Source: CAZNNH01 sp964574335 (GTDB taxonomy: Bacteria > Acidobacteriota > Vicinamibacteria > Fen-336). Taken from it: a DNA stretch of 50,273 bases. Within the stretch, counting starts at the first letter, position 1. Every line of letters begins with the position of its first letter. The stretch is taken from contig CAZNNH010000029.1 of NCBI GenBank assembly GCA_964574335.1, positions 1-50,273 of the forward strand, read 5' to 3'. The notes under the pieces are model-generated. The model worked only from the letters and a program-made list of their open reading frames with translations, ran no database searches and was not told the DNA's origin. A program made the position numbers and the translations under genes. This document shows, in pieces, positions 34,268 to 44,150 of the stretch.

Positions 34268-35671
34268 CTACGTCTCAGGTCGGCGGGGCTTGTACTCGTT
34301 CAAGCGGTTGTAGAGGGTCTTCAGGCTGATCTCGAGGACCTCGGCGGTCTTCTTCTTGTCACCCTCGAACTGCTCGAGGGTGGCCAGGATCAGGCGGCGC
34401 TCCATCTCCGCGATCGGCGTGCCCACCCGCGTCACGAAGCTCGAGCTCGACGCGACCACCTCCTCGTTGACGCTGAGGGGTAGAGCGTCGACCCCCACGT
34501 CCTCTTCGGCGAGGATGAACGCACGCTGGACGACGTTCTTGAGCTCGCGCACGTTACCTGGCCAACTATGCCGGCGGAGCCGGGCCAGGCACGCCCTGGT
34601 GAAGTGCTTGGCGGTTCCCTCGGCCGTGTTCAGGTCCTTCAGGAACTGCTCCGCCAAGAGGTCGACGTCCTCACCTCGATCGCGCAGTGGAGGAAGGTCG
34701 ATCGGGAAGACGTTCAGGCGGTAGAGCAAATCCTCACGGAGCTTCCCGGCCGCGAGCGCCTCCTCGACCCGGCGGCTGGTGGCGCCGACGATGCGCACGT
34801 CGACCTTGATGGGCTCGCTGCCGCCCACCCGCGTCACTGCGGACGTCTCCAGCGCCCGGAGCAGCCGGACCTGTAGCTCGACGGGCATCTCCGTGATCTC
34901 GTCGAGGAACAACGTCCCGCCGTGCGCCTGCTCGAAGTACCCCCGGTGTCTTCGTTCGGCGCCGGTGAAGCTGCCCCGCTCGTGGCCGAACATCTCGCTC
35001 TCGATCAGGCTGGCGGAGATGGAGCCGCAGTTCACCGGCAGGAACACCTCCCGGCTGCGCCGGCTCAGGGCATGGATGTGCTGGGCCACCAGCTCCTTTC
35101 CGGTGCCCGTCTCCCCGCTGATCAGGACGCTGGCCTCGGTCCGGGCCACCCGGCCGATCAGGTCGTAGACCTTCTGCATCGGAGGGGCGGCGCCGATCAA
35201 CGGCCCAAAACGACCGAGCTTGCGCAGCTCGCCGCGCAGGGTTCCGACCTCACCCTTCAGCGCCAGCGTGCGCCTCACACTGGCGAGGGCCATCTTGATG
35301 CGCGCGAAGTCGACGGGTTTCGTCAGGTAGTCGATGGCGCCCCGACGCAGGGCGTCCACCGCGGTCTCGATGGTCGCGTTGCCCGTGACCAGGATCACTT
35401 CAGGGACCGAGCCTGCCTCGAAACCGTCCACGAGGTCGAGCCCGCTGCCGTCCGGCAGTCGAAGGTCGACCAGCAGGATGTCGGGCGGGCTGGTTGCGAT
35501 CTGGTCGCGGGCCTGCTCCAAGGAGCCGGCGCTGGCGACGGCGAAGCCCTCGCGCCTCACCAGCTCGGCCAAGCCGAGCAGGAACCCCGGGTCGTCATCG
35601 ACGATCAACGCGCGGGGCGAGCTGGCTGTCTTCGATCGCAGATCGGAAGGATGGCCCTCAGGTGTTTCCAT
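34268..35671 (-). CDS. NtrC-family sigma-54-dependent response regulator
   Basis: 467 aa. Receiver at ~20-140 (ALIVDDDP, phospho-acceptor Asp69 in ILLVDLRLPDGSG, LVTGNATIE, YLTKPVDF). AAA+ activator domain at ~160-400: Walker A GETGTGKE, the sigma-54 contact loop GSFTGA (accepted variant of GAFTGA), Walker B GGTLFLDEI, R-finger region. C-terminal Fis-type HTH (KKKTAEVLEISLKTLYNRLNEY). Start chosen at ATG 35671; the frame continues upstream through the divergent promoter region but not as protein. Convergent to the TM2-like gene. Its start lies 13 bp from a dyad also found upstream of five sigma-54 promoters, so it is the likely activator and may autoregulate. The hybrid kinase at 35987-37612 is the obvious partner. 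Confidence 0.93.
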   Translation of the reverse strand: METPEGHPSDLRSKTASSPRALIVDDDPGFLLGLAELVRREGFAVASAGSLEQARDQIATSPPDILLVDLRLPDGSGLDLVDGFEAGSVPEVILVTGNATIETAVDALRRGAIDYLTKPVDFARIKMALASVRRTLALKGEVGTLRGELRKLGRFGPLIGAAPPMQKVYDLIGRVARTEASVLISGETGTGKELVAQHIHALSRRSREVFLPVNCGSISASLIESEMFGHERGSFTGAERRHRGYFEQAHGGTLFLDEITEMPVELQVRLLRALETSAVTRVGGSEPIKVDVRIVGATSRRVEEALAAGKLREDLLYRLNVFPIDLPPLRDRGEDVDLLAEQFLKDLNTAEGTAKHFTRACLARLRRHSWPGNVRELKNVVQRAFILAEEDVGVDALPLSVNEEVVASSSSFVTRVGTPIAEMERRLILATLEQFEGDKKKTAEVLEISLKTLYNRLNEYKPRRPET

Positions 35672-35683
35672 GGCTTGGCTCTT

Positions 35684-35696
35684 TGCAGATTCTACA
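35684..35696 (+). promoter_or_regulatory. Candidate activator binding dyad (UAS) for DUF5670 copy A
   Basis: TGCAGATTCTACA, a near-perfect inverted repeat TGYAGA-N-TCTRCA. It begins 88 bp upstream of the -24 element, a normal distance for sigma-54 enhancer sites. The identical 13-mer precedes the second DUF5670 gene (44889-44901). Confidence 0.6.
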
Positions 35697-35771
35697 GTGG
35701 GCTTGCCCCACCACGCGACCACAGGCAGGTGCGAAGCGGCCCAGGCGCCACGCTCATCGGCCGGGATCTCA

Positions 35772-35787
35772 TGGCACAGCGTTTGCT
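35772..35787 (+). promoter_or_regulatory. Sigma-54 promoter for DUF5670 microprotein A
   Basis: TGGCACAGCGTTTGCT: exact TGGCAC-N5-TTGC with the GG and GC 12 bp apart. It lies 55 nt upstream of the start codon at 35842. Confidence 0.85.
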
Positions 35788-35841
35788 CCTCAGGTCTATG
35801 CCGGCCTGCAGGAGACAGCCGGCTCAAGCCGAGGAGGCAAC

Positions 35842-35994
35842 ATGCTCTGGACGATCGTCGTGATTCTTGGGGCGCTGTGGCTCCTGGGGATGGTCACCTC
35901 GTACACCATGGGCGGGCTCATCCACGCGTTGCTGGTGGTGGCGGTCATCGTTGTGGTGGTCAACCTGCTCGGGGGGCGGCGAGCCTTCAGCTGA
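35842..35994 (+). CDS. DUF5670 (lmo0937-type) membrane microprotein A
   Basis: 50 aa with two membrane helices (MLWTIVVILGALWLLGMVTSY and LIHALLVVAVIVVVVNLL) and a basic end GGRRAFS. It belongs to the widespread small lmo0937/DUF5670 membrane family, of unknown function and often stress-induced. Strong GAGGAGG 5 nt upstream of the ATG. Driven by a sigma-54 promoter. The last 8 nt overlap the convergent kinase gene. A paralogue is at 45054-45206. Confidence 0.9.
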   Translation: MLWTIVVILGALWLLGMVTSYTMGGLIHALLVVAVIVVVVNLLGGRRAFS

Positions 35995-37612
35995 GCCCGT
36001 CGGGGCGTCGGGGCGTGGCCGATTGGAGCCCCACCCTGGTGCCGTCGGATAGCCCTCCGCCTCGCGCCTCTCGGGTCAGCGTGGCGATGGCTGCGAGCAG
36101 GTGGGCGGGGTCGACCGGCTTGGCAAGGTGACGCTGGAATCCGGCCAGCAGCGCCTTGTGGCGGTCCTGGGCGGCGGCATACGCCGAGAGCGCGATGGCC
36201 AGGATCTGGCCGCCCTGGTCGATGGGCAGCATCCGCACCCGGCGGATCAGCGACAGGCCGTCCTCTCCGGGCATGGCGATGTCGCTCAGAAGGATGTCGG
36301 GCCGCAGTCGCTCGACCAGCTCGAGCGCCTCGCGCGCCGAAGCCGCGGTCGTGACCAACATCCCGTTTTGCTGAAGGATCAGCCTCAAGGCCTCGCGTGC
36401 GTCCGGCTCATCATCGACGATCAGGACGGTGAGCCCCGCTGGAACGCGGTCCTTGCTCTCAGTTGCTTCCGCGTGGCCCAACAGAGCCGCCGTCTCGCCG
36501 CGCGTCTCTGCCAGCGGCAGCAACACGGTGAACGTGCTCCCTCTTCCTGCTCCTGGGCTTTCCGCGCTCACCACGCCGCCGTGCTGGCCGATCACGTCGC
36601 GTACCACATAAAGCCCGAGACCCAGGCCGTGATGGGCCCGCGTGCTCGAGCTGTCCTGTTGCCGGAACCTCTCGAAGGCGAACGGGAGGAACCCGGGGTT
36701 CATTCCCTCGCCGGTGTCGGCGACCCGAAGTCGGGCCTGGCGGTCCACCACGTCCAGCCAGACCTCGATGCGGCCTCCGGCCGGCGTGAACTTGATGGCG
36801 TTCGACAGCAGGTTGGCCGCCGCCTGCTGCAGCCGGCCCGGATCGCCCATCACCCAGACCGGCATCTCTCCGATGGACGCGGCGAGCGGCAGGCCTTTGA
36901 GCGTGGCGTCCCCTGACGCGGCGTCCACCGCCACATGGACGACGGCCCTGAGATCGACGAGCTGAGGAGTGAGCATGAGGCCCCCGGCCGCGATGCGCGA
37001 GGCGTGGAGCAGGTCCTCGATGATGCGCTCCAGGGTGCGTGCGCTGCGCTCGATGATCTCGAGGGCGCGGGTGGCCTCGGCGGGATCGGATCCACCCTGC
37101 CGCAGCAGGCCGAGCCACACCAGGATCGCGCCCAGCGGCGTCCGGAGCTCGTGAGAGAGCAGCGCCAGAAACTCGTCCTTGAGACGGCTGGCGTCCAGTG
37201 CGCGATGCCGGGCGGCCTGCTCCCTCTCCAGGAGCGCGGTGACGTCACGGATGATCCAGCGGCTGTGCACGAAGCGGCCGTCCCGGAAGGCGCCGCTGGC
37301 CCCGATCAGCACCCGCCGCACAGCGCCACGCTGGGTGCGAAGGCCCACCTCATAGCTGCTCAGCGATTCCCCGGAAGCGACCCGGCCGAGGATGCTGGCG
37401 GCGGCCTGGGGCTCGAGGAAGAGCTCGGCGATGGGGCGGCCGACGGACGCTTGCCGGGAGCAGCCGAGCAGCTCCAAGACGGCTCGGTTCGTCCAGAGCA
37501 GACGCCCGTCGGTGTCCACCCAGCACAGGCCGACCGGAGCGTGCTCGAGGAAGTCGATCAGCTCCTCGCTGCTCTCAGGTGGCCGCCCGCCGTCGCGAGC
37601 CTTGTCGCCCAT
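35987..37612 (-). CDS. PAS hybrid histidine kinase with C-terminal receiver
   Basis: 541 aa, no membrane segment, so probably cytosolic. PAS at ~15-130 (LIDFLEHAPVGLCWVDTDGRLLWTN), HisKA with phospho-acceptor His154 (LLSHELRTPLGAI), HATPase with NLLSNAIKFTP, DTGEGM and GLGLGLYVV, then a receiver at ~410-530 (VLIVDDEPDARE, Asp444 in ILLSDIAMPGEDG, LAKPVDP). ATG 37612 overlaps the stop of a decayed receiver gene by ATGA, a relic of an older multi-gene unit. Probably works with the NtrC-type regulator across the microprotein gene, by inference from proximity. Its 3' end was copied to 45199-45380. Confidence 0.92.
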   Translation of the reverse strand: MGDKARDGGRPPESSEELIDFLEHAPVGLCWVDTDGRLLWTNRAVLELLGCSRQASVGRPIAELFLEPQAAASILGRVASGESLSSYEVGLRTQRGAVRRVLIGASGAFRDGRFVHSRWIIRDVTALLEREQAARHRALDASRLKDEFLALLSHELRTPLGAILVWLGLLRQGGSDPAEATRALEIIERSARTLERIIEDLLHASRIAAGGLMLTPQLVDLRAVVHVAVDAASGDATLKGLPLAASIGEMPVWVMGDPGRLQQAAANLLSNAIKFTPAGGRIEVWLDVVDRQARLRVADTGEGMNPGFLPFAFERFRQQDSSSTRAHHGLGLGLYVVRDVIGQHGGVVSAESPGAGRGSTFTVLLPLAETRGETAALLGHAEATESKDRVPAGLTVLIVDDEPDAREALRLILQQNGMLVTTAASAREALELVERLRPDILLSDIAMPGEDGLSLIRRVRMLPIDQGGQILAIALSAYAAAQDRHKALLAGFQRHLAKPVDPAHLLAAIATLTREARGGGLSDGTRVGLQSATPRRPDGLS

Positions 37613-38165
37613 CAACCGCGGCGGGTCGCCAGGCTGGCGACGACCGTGACCAGCTCGGCCGGCAACACGGGCTTGGATAGGAGCTGGAAGCCGGCGCGCA
37701 GCGCACGCAGGCGATCCTCGGTGCGCGCATAGGCCGTCAAGGCCACCCGCCGGGACGCGCCCGCCCTGTTGCGACGGGCGCAGGCGCAGCTCTCGGAGGA
37801 GCTGGTAGCCGTTCGTGCCCGGCATCTCGATGTCGCTCGGGAGCACGTCGATCCGCGCCTTCTCCAGGATGTCGAGCGCCTCGCGCGGGGAGGGGACGTC
37901 CTTGGACGAGGGCACCCTGGCTCTCGAGCACCTCGACCGCCAGCCCCGCGCATCGTCATCGTCCTCAACGATCAGCACCCGAGTCCCGGCCAAGTCCGGC
38001 GCCTCCTCCAGTGTCACGCTCCGGTCCGCCTGCGAGTCGATACGCCCGCGTTCGAGCGCGCCCGTGACGGGAGGATGGGGGAACTCTACCGTGAACGTCG
38101 CGCCCCTGGCCAGCCCCCGGGACTCTCGGCCTCGACGATGCAACCGCCGTGCCGCTCTCCGAGGC
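37612..38165 (-). pseudogene. Decayed histidine kinase C-terminus plus receiver
   Basis: Pieces of a kinase-receiver protein in shifting frames: HATPase end (GERHGGCIVEAESPG, then LARGATFTVEFP), receiver start (TRVLIVEDDDDAR), middle (EALDILEKARIDVLPSDIEMPGTNGYQLLREL) and end (VALTAYARTEDRLRAL...LLSKPV). At least four frame changes are needed, at about 38115, 37945, 37915 and 37755. Two lie at runs of G, so sequencing error is possible for some. The kinase core is absent and the remnant breaks off near 38165, which supports a true pseudogene. Confidence 0.7.
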
Positions 38166-38271
38166 GCGTTGGGTCTGGCAGAGGAGCGCACTGGGGCGGG
38201 CCCGCCTTGCTGGAGCGCAGGCGGGCAGATGGCACGCGGCGCAACGCCCCGTTTGGTGCGTGTGTGGGGGC

Positions 38272-38284
38272 TCCGCTTTCTACA
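38272..38284 (+). promoter_or_regulatory. Candidate activator half-dyad for the DksA-like gene
   Basis: TCCGCTTTCTACA: the right half TTCTACA is identical to the dyads at 35684 and 44889 and the left half is diverged. It begins 87 bp upstream of the -24 element, matching the 86-88 spacing of three of the other four sites. Confidence 0.42.
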
Positions 38285-38358
38285 TTGTTCCTCTCCAGCG
38301 GCCCCGCGCCGGCCTGCCGACTCCCGACCGGCACGGCCAACGCCGTGCTCCGCAACGG

Positions 38359-38374
38359 TGGCACGGAGGTTGCT
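38359..38374 (+). promoter_or_regulatory. Sigma-54 promoter for the DksA/TraR-like gene
   Basis: TGGCACGGAGGTTGCT, exact TGGCAC-N5-TTGC, 96 nt upstream of ATG 38470. Confidence 0.85.
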
Positions 38375-38469
38375 CGGTGCGGCCGGGGAAGCCGCTGGGG
38401 CCAGACAGGAGCGAGCCCGAAACCAGGCGGTTTTTGAGAACGCTTCACCAGCTCCATGAGGAGAGCGAC

Positions 38470-38913
38470 ATGGCGACCACTACCCATCGGATTCGATCCG
38501 CAGGACACCCACGGCAGGAGAGGCTTGGGCAGCTCCTCGCTCGGCAAGACGCCGTTCTGCGGAACCGCAGGCGGACCCTGGAGGCCGGGCTGCTGGCCGA
38601 GACCTCGGGCGTGATGGACGTCGAGGAGCACGCCCTGGCGGCTGAAGAGCAGGGCCTCGGCCATTCGTTGTTGGAGCTCACGTTCCGGGCGGTGAAGGAG
38701 ACCGAGATGGCGCGGCGTCGTCTGGGAGCCGGCGAGCTCGGCACGTGCTCCGATTGTCGAGCCAGGATCGGGGCCGCGCGTCTCCGAGCGTTACCCTTCG
38801 CCGCTCTGTGCCTCGCCTGTCAGCACAAGCACGACATCGCCGCAATGGCCCCCAGCCAGCCAGGCCACAGCCGGTGGGACACAGCCTCCCACGCCGACCC
38901 GCAGCGGCACTGA
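38470..38913 (+). CDS. DksA/TraR-family zinc-finger protein
   Basis: 147 aa. N-terminal helical/coiled-coil region (RLGQLLARQDAVLRNRRRTLEAGLL...) and a C-terminal four-cysteine finger CSDC...CLAC (residues ~97-122) typical of TraR/DksA proteins, which bind RNA polymerase in the secondary channel. The canonical DksA coiled-coil acidic tip is not obvious, so the RNA polymerase role is inferred. ATG has GAGGAGAG upstream; the frame is open further upstream but runs through the promoter. A GC-rich hairpin at 39007-39033 follows. Confidence 0.82.
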   Translation: MATTTHRIRSAGHPRQERLGQLLARQDAVLRNRRRTLEAGLLAETSGVMDVEEHALAAEEQGLGHSLLELTFRAVKETEMARRRLGAGELGTCSDCRARIGAARLRALPFAALCLACQHKHDIAAMAPSQPGHSRWDTASHADPQRH

Positions 38914-39006
38914 AGACCAGTGCCGCGAACGCCTCTGCCGAGAAGGAAGGGGCGGTATCCATGGCCATCAACAGGCCGGGTCGACACACTGACGGCCGAG
39001 CAACCC

Positions 39007-39033
39007 ACGCGCCCCGGGCACCTCCCCGGGCGC
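39007..39033 (+). terminator. GC-rich hairpin after the DksA-like gene
   Basis: CGCGCCCCGGG pairs with CCCGGGCGCG around a 6-nt loop with one bulged C. No U-run follows, so terminator function is uncertain. It is in the 346-bp gap 38914-39259, which also holds the dnaK promoter elements. Confidence 0.4.
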
Positions 39034-39095
39034 GACAAAGAGACCGGACAAGCCAGCGGGGGCATCGCGGCCGCAGCCGCTGACGGAAGGCAGAT

Positions 39096-39108
39096 TGTAG
39101 ATTCTTCC
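39096..39108 (+). promoter_or_regulatory. Candidate activator dyad for dnaK
   Basis: TGTAGATTCTTCC matches TGYAGA-T-TCTnC of the dyad upstream of the microprotein genes. It starts exactly 88 bp before the -24 element, the same as at 35684. Confidence 0.55.
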
Positions 39109-39183
39109 GTCGACCGGCCCTCGAGCGCCGGGGTGCCCGCGCCCATCCAGGCCACGAGCCTGTCGATCCGTGTCGAAGCGCCG

Positions 39184-39199
39184 TGGCACGCGGGTTGCT
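39184..39199 (+). promoter_or_regulatory. Sigma-54 promoter for dnaK operon
   Basis: TGGCACGCGGGTTGCT, exact TGGCAC-N5-TTGC, 61 nt upstream of the dnaK ATG. No CIRCE-type inverted repeat (HrcA site) is visible between 38914 and 39259. Confidence 0.88.
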
Positions 39200-39259
39200 C
39201 CTCTTTCGACTGGGCGTGGGCGGCCGGTGGTGGCCCCTCACCCGCTTCGGAGGTAGCCC

Positions 39260-41133
<1,874 letters not shown>

Positions 41134-41137
<4 letters not shown>

Positions 41138-41643
41138 GGAGGACGCTCAGCGTGACTGAAGACCTGATGGATAACGGGACGCCGCCTTTGAGCTCGGGGC
41201 AGGCTGGGGTCGAGGAGCTGCGAGCCGAGCTGCAGCAGGAGCGCGACCGCTACCTGCGCACGCGAGCGGACTTCGAGAGCTTCAGGCGTCGGGTGGAACG
41301 CGATCGTCACGTGGCCGCCCGGCAGGCCAAGCGGGAGCTGCTGCTGGCGCTGGTCGATCTGGCCGACGACTTCGATCGCGCCCTGGTCCACATCGACGAG
41401 TCGCCGGGCTCGGTGGCCGCAGGCCTTCACGGGATGCTGCGCCGGCTGAGCGGCTTGCTGGACGCCGAGGGCGTCACGTCCTTCGAGAGCGTCGGCCAGC
41501 CGTTCGACCCGGAGCGGCACGAGGCGGTGGCCACGGTCCGGGGTTTCGACGGGGCGCCGGGGACCGTGGTCGAGGAGGCCGGTCGCGGCTATCTGTGGAA
41601 GGACGACCTGCTCCGGCCTGCCCGGGTGCGGGTCGCCGACTAG
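41134..41643 (+). CDS. grpE: GrpE nucleotide exchange factor
   Basis: 169 aa. Long N-terminal helix (EELRAELQQERDRYLRTRADFESFRRRVERD) and the C-terminal beta domain (FDPERHEAVATV, AGRGYLWKDDLLRPARVRV) are typical. Releases ADP from DnaK. The ATG overlaps the dnaK stop by ATGA, so the two are translationally coupled. Confidence 0.93.
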
Positions 41644-41658
41644 GAGGACGGGCGGGGC

Positions 41659-42582
41659 ATGGCCTCGAAGCCGCGCGACTACTACGAAGTGCTCGGCGTC
41701 GCCCGCACCGCCGGCGCGGACGAGATCAAGAAGGCCTACCGGCGGCTCGCCCGGAAGCACCACCCGGACGTCAACCCGACCGACAAGACGGCTGACGGAC
41801 GCTTCAAGGAGCTGAACGAGGCCAACGCCGTGCTGTCCGACCCCGAGAAGCGGGCACGCTACGATCAGCTCGGCGCGCAGTGGAAGGCGGGGACGGACTT
41901 CACGCCGCCGCCGGGCTGGCGGGCGACCCGTCCGGATGGCAGGCCTGGCGGCGAGCAGGGGTTCAGCGACTTCTTCGAGGGATTCTTCGGCGGCCGCAAG
42001 GGCGCGACGCGCTTCAGCATGGCTGGCAGCGACATCGACGCCGAGATCGGCCTGAGCCTGGAGGCCGCCCACGGCGGCGGGCGCCGCACCCTCGAGCTGC
42101 AAGGGCCCGACGGACCGCTGAGCATCGACGTCACGATTCCGGCGGGATCCCGGGAAGGCACCATCATCCGCCTGGCCGGCCAGGGCCAGCCAGGCATCGG
42201 AAAGGGGCCGGCCGGCGACCTGCTGCTGCACGTGCGGCTCGAGCGGCACCCTGTCTTCAAGGTGGTCGGCGCGGACGACATCGAAGCCGAGCTCCCGGTG
42301 GCACCCTGGGAGGCGGCGCTCGGTGCGAAGGTCCGGGTCCCCACGATCGAGGGGCCCGCCGAGATCGAGATGAAGATCCCGCCCGGTGCCCAGGCGGGGC
42401 AGCGGCTGCGCCTGCGTGGGGAGGGGCTCTTCCGGCGTGGGGGCCGGCGCGGCGACGAGTATCTCCGGCTCCGCATCGTGAATCCCCCGCATCTGAGCGA
42501 AGCGGAGAAGGGGCTGTACGCGAAGCTGGCGGCGGCGTCGCGCTTCGACGCGCGCGCGGCCCAGAAGGGAGGCCACGGATGA
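41659..42582 (+). CDS. cbpA: CbpA-type DnaJ co-chaperone (no zinc finger)
   Basis: 307 aa. J domain at 1-70 (DYYEVLGVARTAGADEIKKAYRRLARKHHPDVNP) with the HPD motif, a G/F-poor linker containing FSDFFEGFFGG, then two DnaJ C-terminal beta domains (DAEIGLSLEAAHGGGRRTLEL..., GDLLLHVRLERHPVFK, PWEAALGAKVRVPTIEGPAEIEM). The CxxCxGxG zinc repeats of class A DnaJ are absent. Stimulates the DnaK ATPase. Followed by a CbpM-like modulator in an ATGA overlap. Confidence 0.93.
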   Translation: MASKPRDYYEVLGVARTAGADEIKKAYRRLARKHHPDVNPTDKTADGRFKELNEANAVLSDPEKRARYDQLGAQWKAGTDFTPPPGWRATRPDGRPGGEQGFSDFFEGFFGGRKGATRFSMAGSDIDAEIGLSLEAAHGGGRRTLELQGPDGPLSIDVTIPAGSREGTIIRLAGQGQPGIGKGPAGDLLLHVRLERHPVFKVVGADDIEAELPVAPWEAALGAKVRVPTIEGPAEIEMKIPPGAQAGQRLRLRGEGLFRRGGRRGDEYLRLRIVNPPHLSEAEKGLYAKLAAASRFDARAAQKGGHG

Positions 42583-42896
42583 TCACCATCCGCTACCCCC
42601 TCGTGCCCCGGCGTGCTCCCCCCCGGGAGCACCTGACTCTCGAGGCTGCCGCAGCTCGCGTGGGGCTGCACCCGGTCCTGGTCGAGCGATTCGTCGAGTT
42701 CGGCCTGGTCGAGCCGGCGGAGAGGACGGGTGCTGCGGTGCGCCTCGACGCCGCCTGCCTCCCGCGTCTGATCGCGATCTCCCGCCTGCGCGCCGACCTC
42801 GGGGTCAACCTCCACGGCGTCGCCGTGATCCTCGACCTCGTCGATCGCCTTGCCGCCATGGAGCGCGAGCTCGCGTGGTTGCGACAGAGAGGTTAG
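42579..42896 (+). CDS. cbpM: CbpM-like chaperone modulator (MerR-type fold)
   Basis: 105 aa. LTLEAAAARVGLHPVLVERFVEFGLVEP is a MerR-like HTH and the rest (LDAACLPRLIAISRLRADLGVNLHGVAVILDLVDRLAAMERELAWLRQ) is helical, as in CbpM, which binds the J domain of CbpA and inhibits it. Its start overlaps the cbpA stop (ATGA), the expected order. A role as a small MerR-type regulator is the alternative. Confidence 0.85.
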   Translation: MITIRYPLVPRRAPPREHLTLEAAAARVGLHPVLVERFVEFGLVEPAERTGAAVRLDAACLPRLIAISRLRADLGVNLHGVAVILDLVDRLAAMERELAWLRQRG

Positions 42897-42944
42897 AGAC
42901 GTCATGTCGGACCTTGATCAGGAACCAGCAAGAGGAGGTGTCGC

Positions 42945-43397
42945 ATGAAGAGATACTTGACCATCGTGTTCATCGGCTTGGCCGCGGCGGTCATTGTGGC
43001 GGGACTCGCCTTTCTGGTCGGGTACTGGCCCGAGCACCAGCGGCGGCAGGCTCTCGAGGCGCAGGTCACCAGCCTGCAGGCGCAGCTTGCGGACGCGGAG
43101 GCCCGGGTCCGTCTCGGTGGCCTGCTCGGCCAGATCCTGGCCGCCGAGGATGCGGTCTCGGCGCAGAACTACGGGCAGGCGCAGACACTCTCGTCGGAGC
43201 TCTTCGACGCCGCGCGCGCCGAGGCTGCGCGAACCGCTGCCGGCAGCTCCAACGACAGTCTCGAGAAGATCGTTCAAATGCGCGATGCGGTCACCGAGAG
43301 CCTCACGCGCGGTGACCCGAAGGCCTTGGCGCTGCTCCGGGAGGCGGAGATGCTCATGCGCAACGAGCTTGGGTTCTCGCGCCCCGCCAGCCCCTGA
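42945..43397 (+). CDS. Single-pass membrane protein with coiled coil
   Basis: 150 aa. N-terminal membrane helix (LTIVFIGLAAAVIVAGLAFLVGYW), a short coiled coil (RRQALEAQVTSLQAQLADAEARV), then a helical domain (LLGQILAAEDAVSAQNYGQAQTLSSELFDAAR...). Not assigned to a family. AGAGGAGG upstream of ATG; 48 nt after cbpM, so probably the last gene of the dnaK operon. The 258-bp gap that follows holds the BON-gene promoter elements. Confidence 0.72.
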   Translation: MKRYLTIVFIGLAAAVIVAGLAFLVGYWPEHQRRQALEAQVTSLQAQLADAEARVRLGGLLGQILAAEDAVSAQNYGQAQTLSSELFDAARAEAARTAAGSSNDSLEKIVQMRDAVTESLTRGDPKALALLREAEMLMRNELGFSRPASP

Positions 43398-43527
43398 GCC
43401 CCTCGTCCGAAGCTGCCCGTCGCTGCTCGGGCTGATGCTCTTGTCCGTGCAGCCGAAGTCTGAGGTCTGGTCCTCGAGGCCCCTCGGTGGGCGCTGTCCA
43501 ACGTCAACGCCGGGGGGCTGCCTGCGT

Positions 43528-43540
43528 GGTACGGTGTACA
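43528..43540 (+). promoter_or_regulatory. Weak candidate activator dyad for BON gene
   Basis: GGTACGGTGTACA, an inverted repeat GTAC-N3-GTAC ending in TGTACA, comparable to the TCTACA half of the other dyads. It starts 86 bp before the -24 element. Support is mainly positional. Confidence 0.3.
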
Positions 43541-43613
43541 AACTGCTTCCAGGGTACTCCGTCTCCACGTCGTTGAACGCTGGCCGCGTGCGGTCGCGCC
43601 ACCTCCGCCCGCC

Positions 43614-43629
43614 TGGCACGCGCGTTGCT
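43614..43629 (+). promoter_or_regulatory. Sigma-54 promoter for BON-domain lipoprotein
   Basis: TGGCACGCGCGTTGCT, exact TGGCAC-N5-TTGC, 27 nt upstream of ATG 43656. Confidence 0.87.
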
Positions 43630-43655
43630 ACCGTCAGACTGGAGGAGGTAGAGAC

Positions 43656-44150
43656 ATGAGAAGTCTTCGAGCACTGCCGGGGATGCTGGCGGTGGCGGTC
43701 TTGGCGCTCGCGCCCGCCTGCCGCAACACGGCGGAAGGTGTGAAGGAGGACGCGCGGCAGAATGGCGAGACGGCGCGGCAGGAGCTGCAGGCCGTCAGGG
43801 ATGCAGCCCCGGCCACCGCCCAGGAGGCGGGCGAGAGGGCCGTGGAGCTCGGGGGCAAGGTCGCCGACGGCGCCGGGGAGCTCAGCCAGGCGTTCGAGGA
43901 GGGGGCTGACGCCGTCGGGTCCGACCTTCTGGCTGGCAAGCAGACCCTCGACGTGAAGGCCGCCCTCATGCTCGACCAGAGCATCGACTCTTCCCACATC
44001 AACGTGGACACCGACGCCGAGACCAGGACCGTGACCCTCAGAGGCTCGGTGCCGACCGCCGCGCAGAAAGCGGCCGTCGAGAAGGTCGCCAGGGAGAAGG
44101 CCGAGGGCTACCAGGTCGTCAACCGGCTCACGCTACAGGGTGCCTCATAG
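43656..44150 (+). CDS. BON-domain lipoprotein
   Basis: 164 aa. Signal peptide ending LAVAVLALAPAC, with Cys as the probable lipid-modified residue. A helical Ala/Glu-rich region (~22-95) is followed by a BON domain at ~97-164 (LDVKAALMLDQSIDSSHINVDTDAETRTVTLRGSVPTAAQKAAVEKVAREKAEGYQVVNRLTL). BON proteins such as OsmY bind membranes and are induced by osmotic and envelope stress. GGAGG upstream. The product is probably periplasmic and membrane-anchored. Confidence 0.85.
   Translation: MRSLRALPGMLAVAVLALAPACRNTAEGVKEDARQNGETARQELQAVRDAAPATAQEAGERAVELGGKVADGAGELSQAFEEGADAVGSDLLAGKQTLDVKAALMLDQSIDSSHINVDTDAETRTVTLRGSVPTAAQKAAVEKVAREKAEGYQVVNRLTLQGAS

Larger units (their letters stand above)
35678..36170. 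repeat. Duplicated block, copy A (promoter + DUF5670 gene + kinase tail)
   Basis: Homologous and colinear with 44883-45372: shared GCTCTTTGCAGATTCTACAG, a second block around 35713-35735, the sigma-54 promoter, the microprotein gene, and the end of the convergent histidine kinase gene. Copy A carries the intact kinase. Confidence 0.85.

Noticed and set aside
38228..38244. Second sigma-54 promoter (TGGCACGCGGC...) upstream of the DksA-like gene
   Set aside because: The -24 half fits, but the -12 TTGC is absent at the right spacing.
38914..39259. CIRCE/HrcA operator upstream of dnaK
   Set aside because: No TTAGCACTC-N9-GAGTGCTAA-like inverted repeat was seen; only the sigma-54 promoter and its dyad are present.
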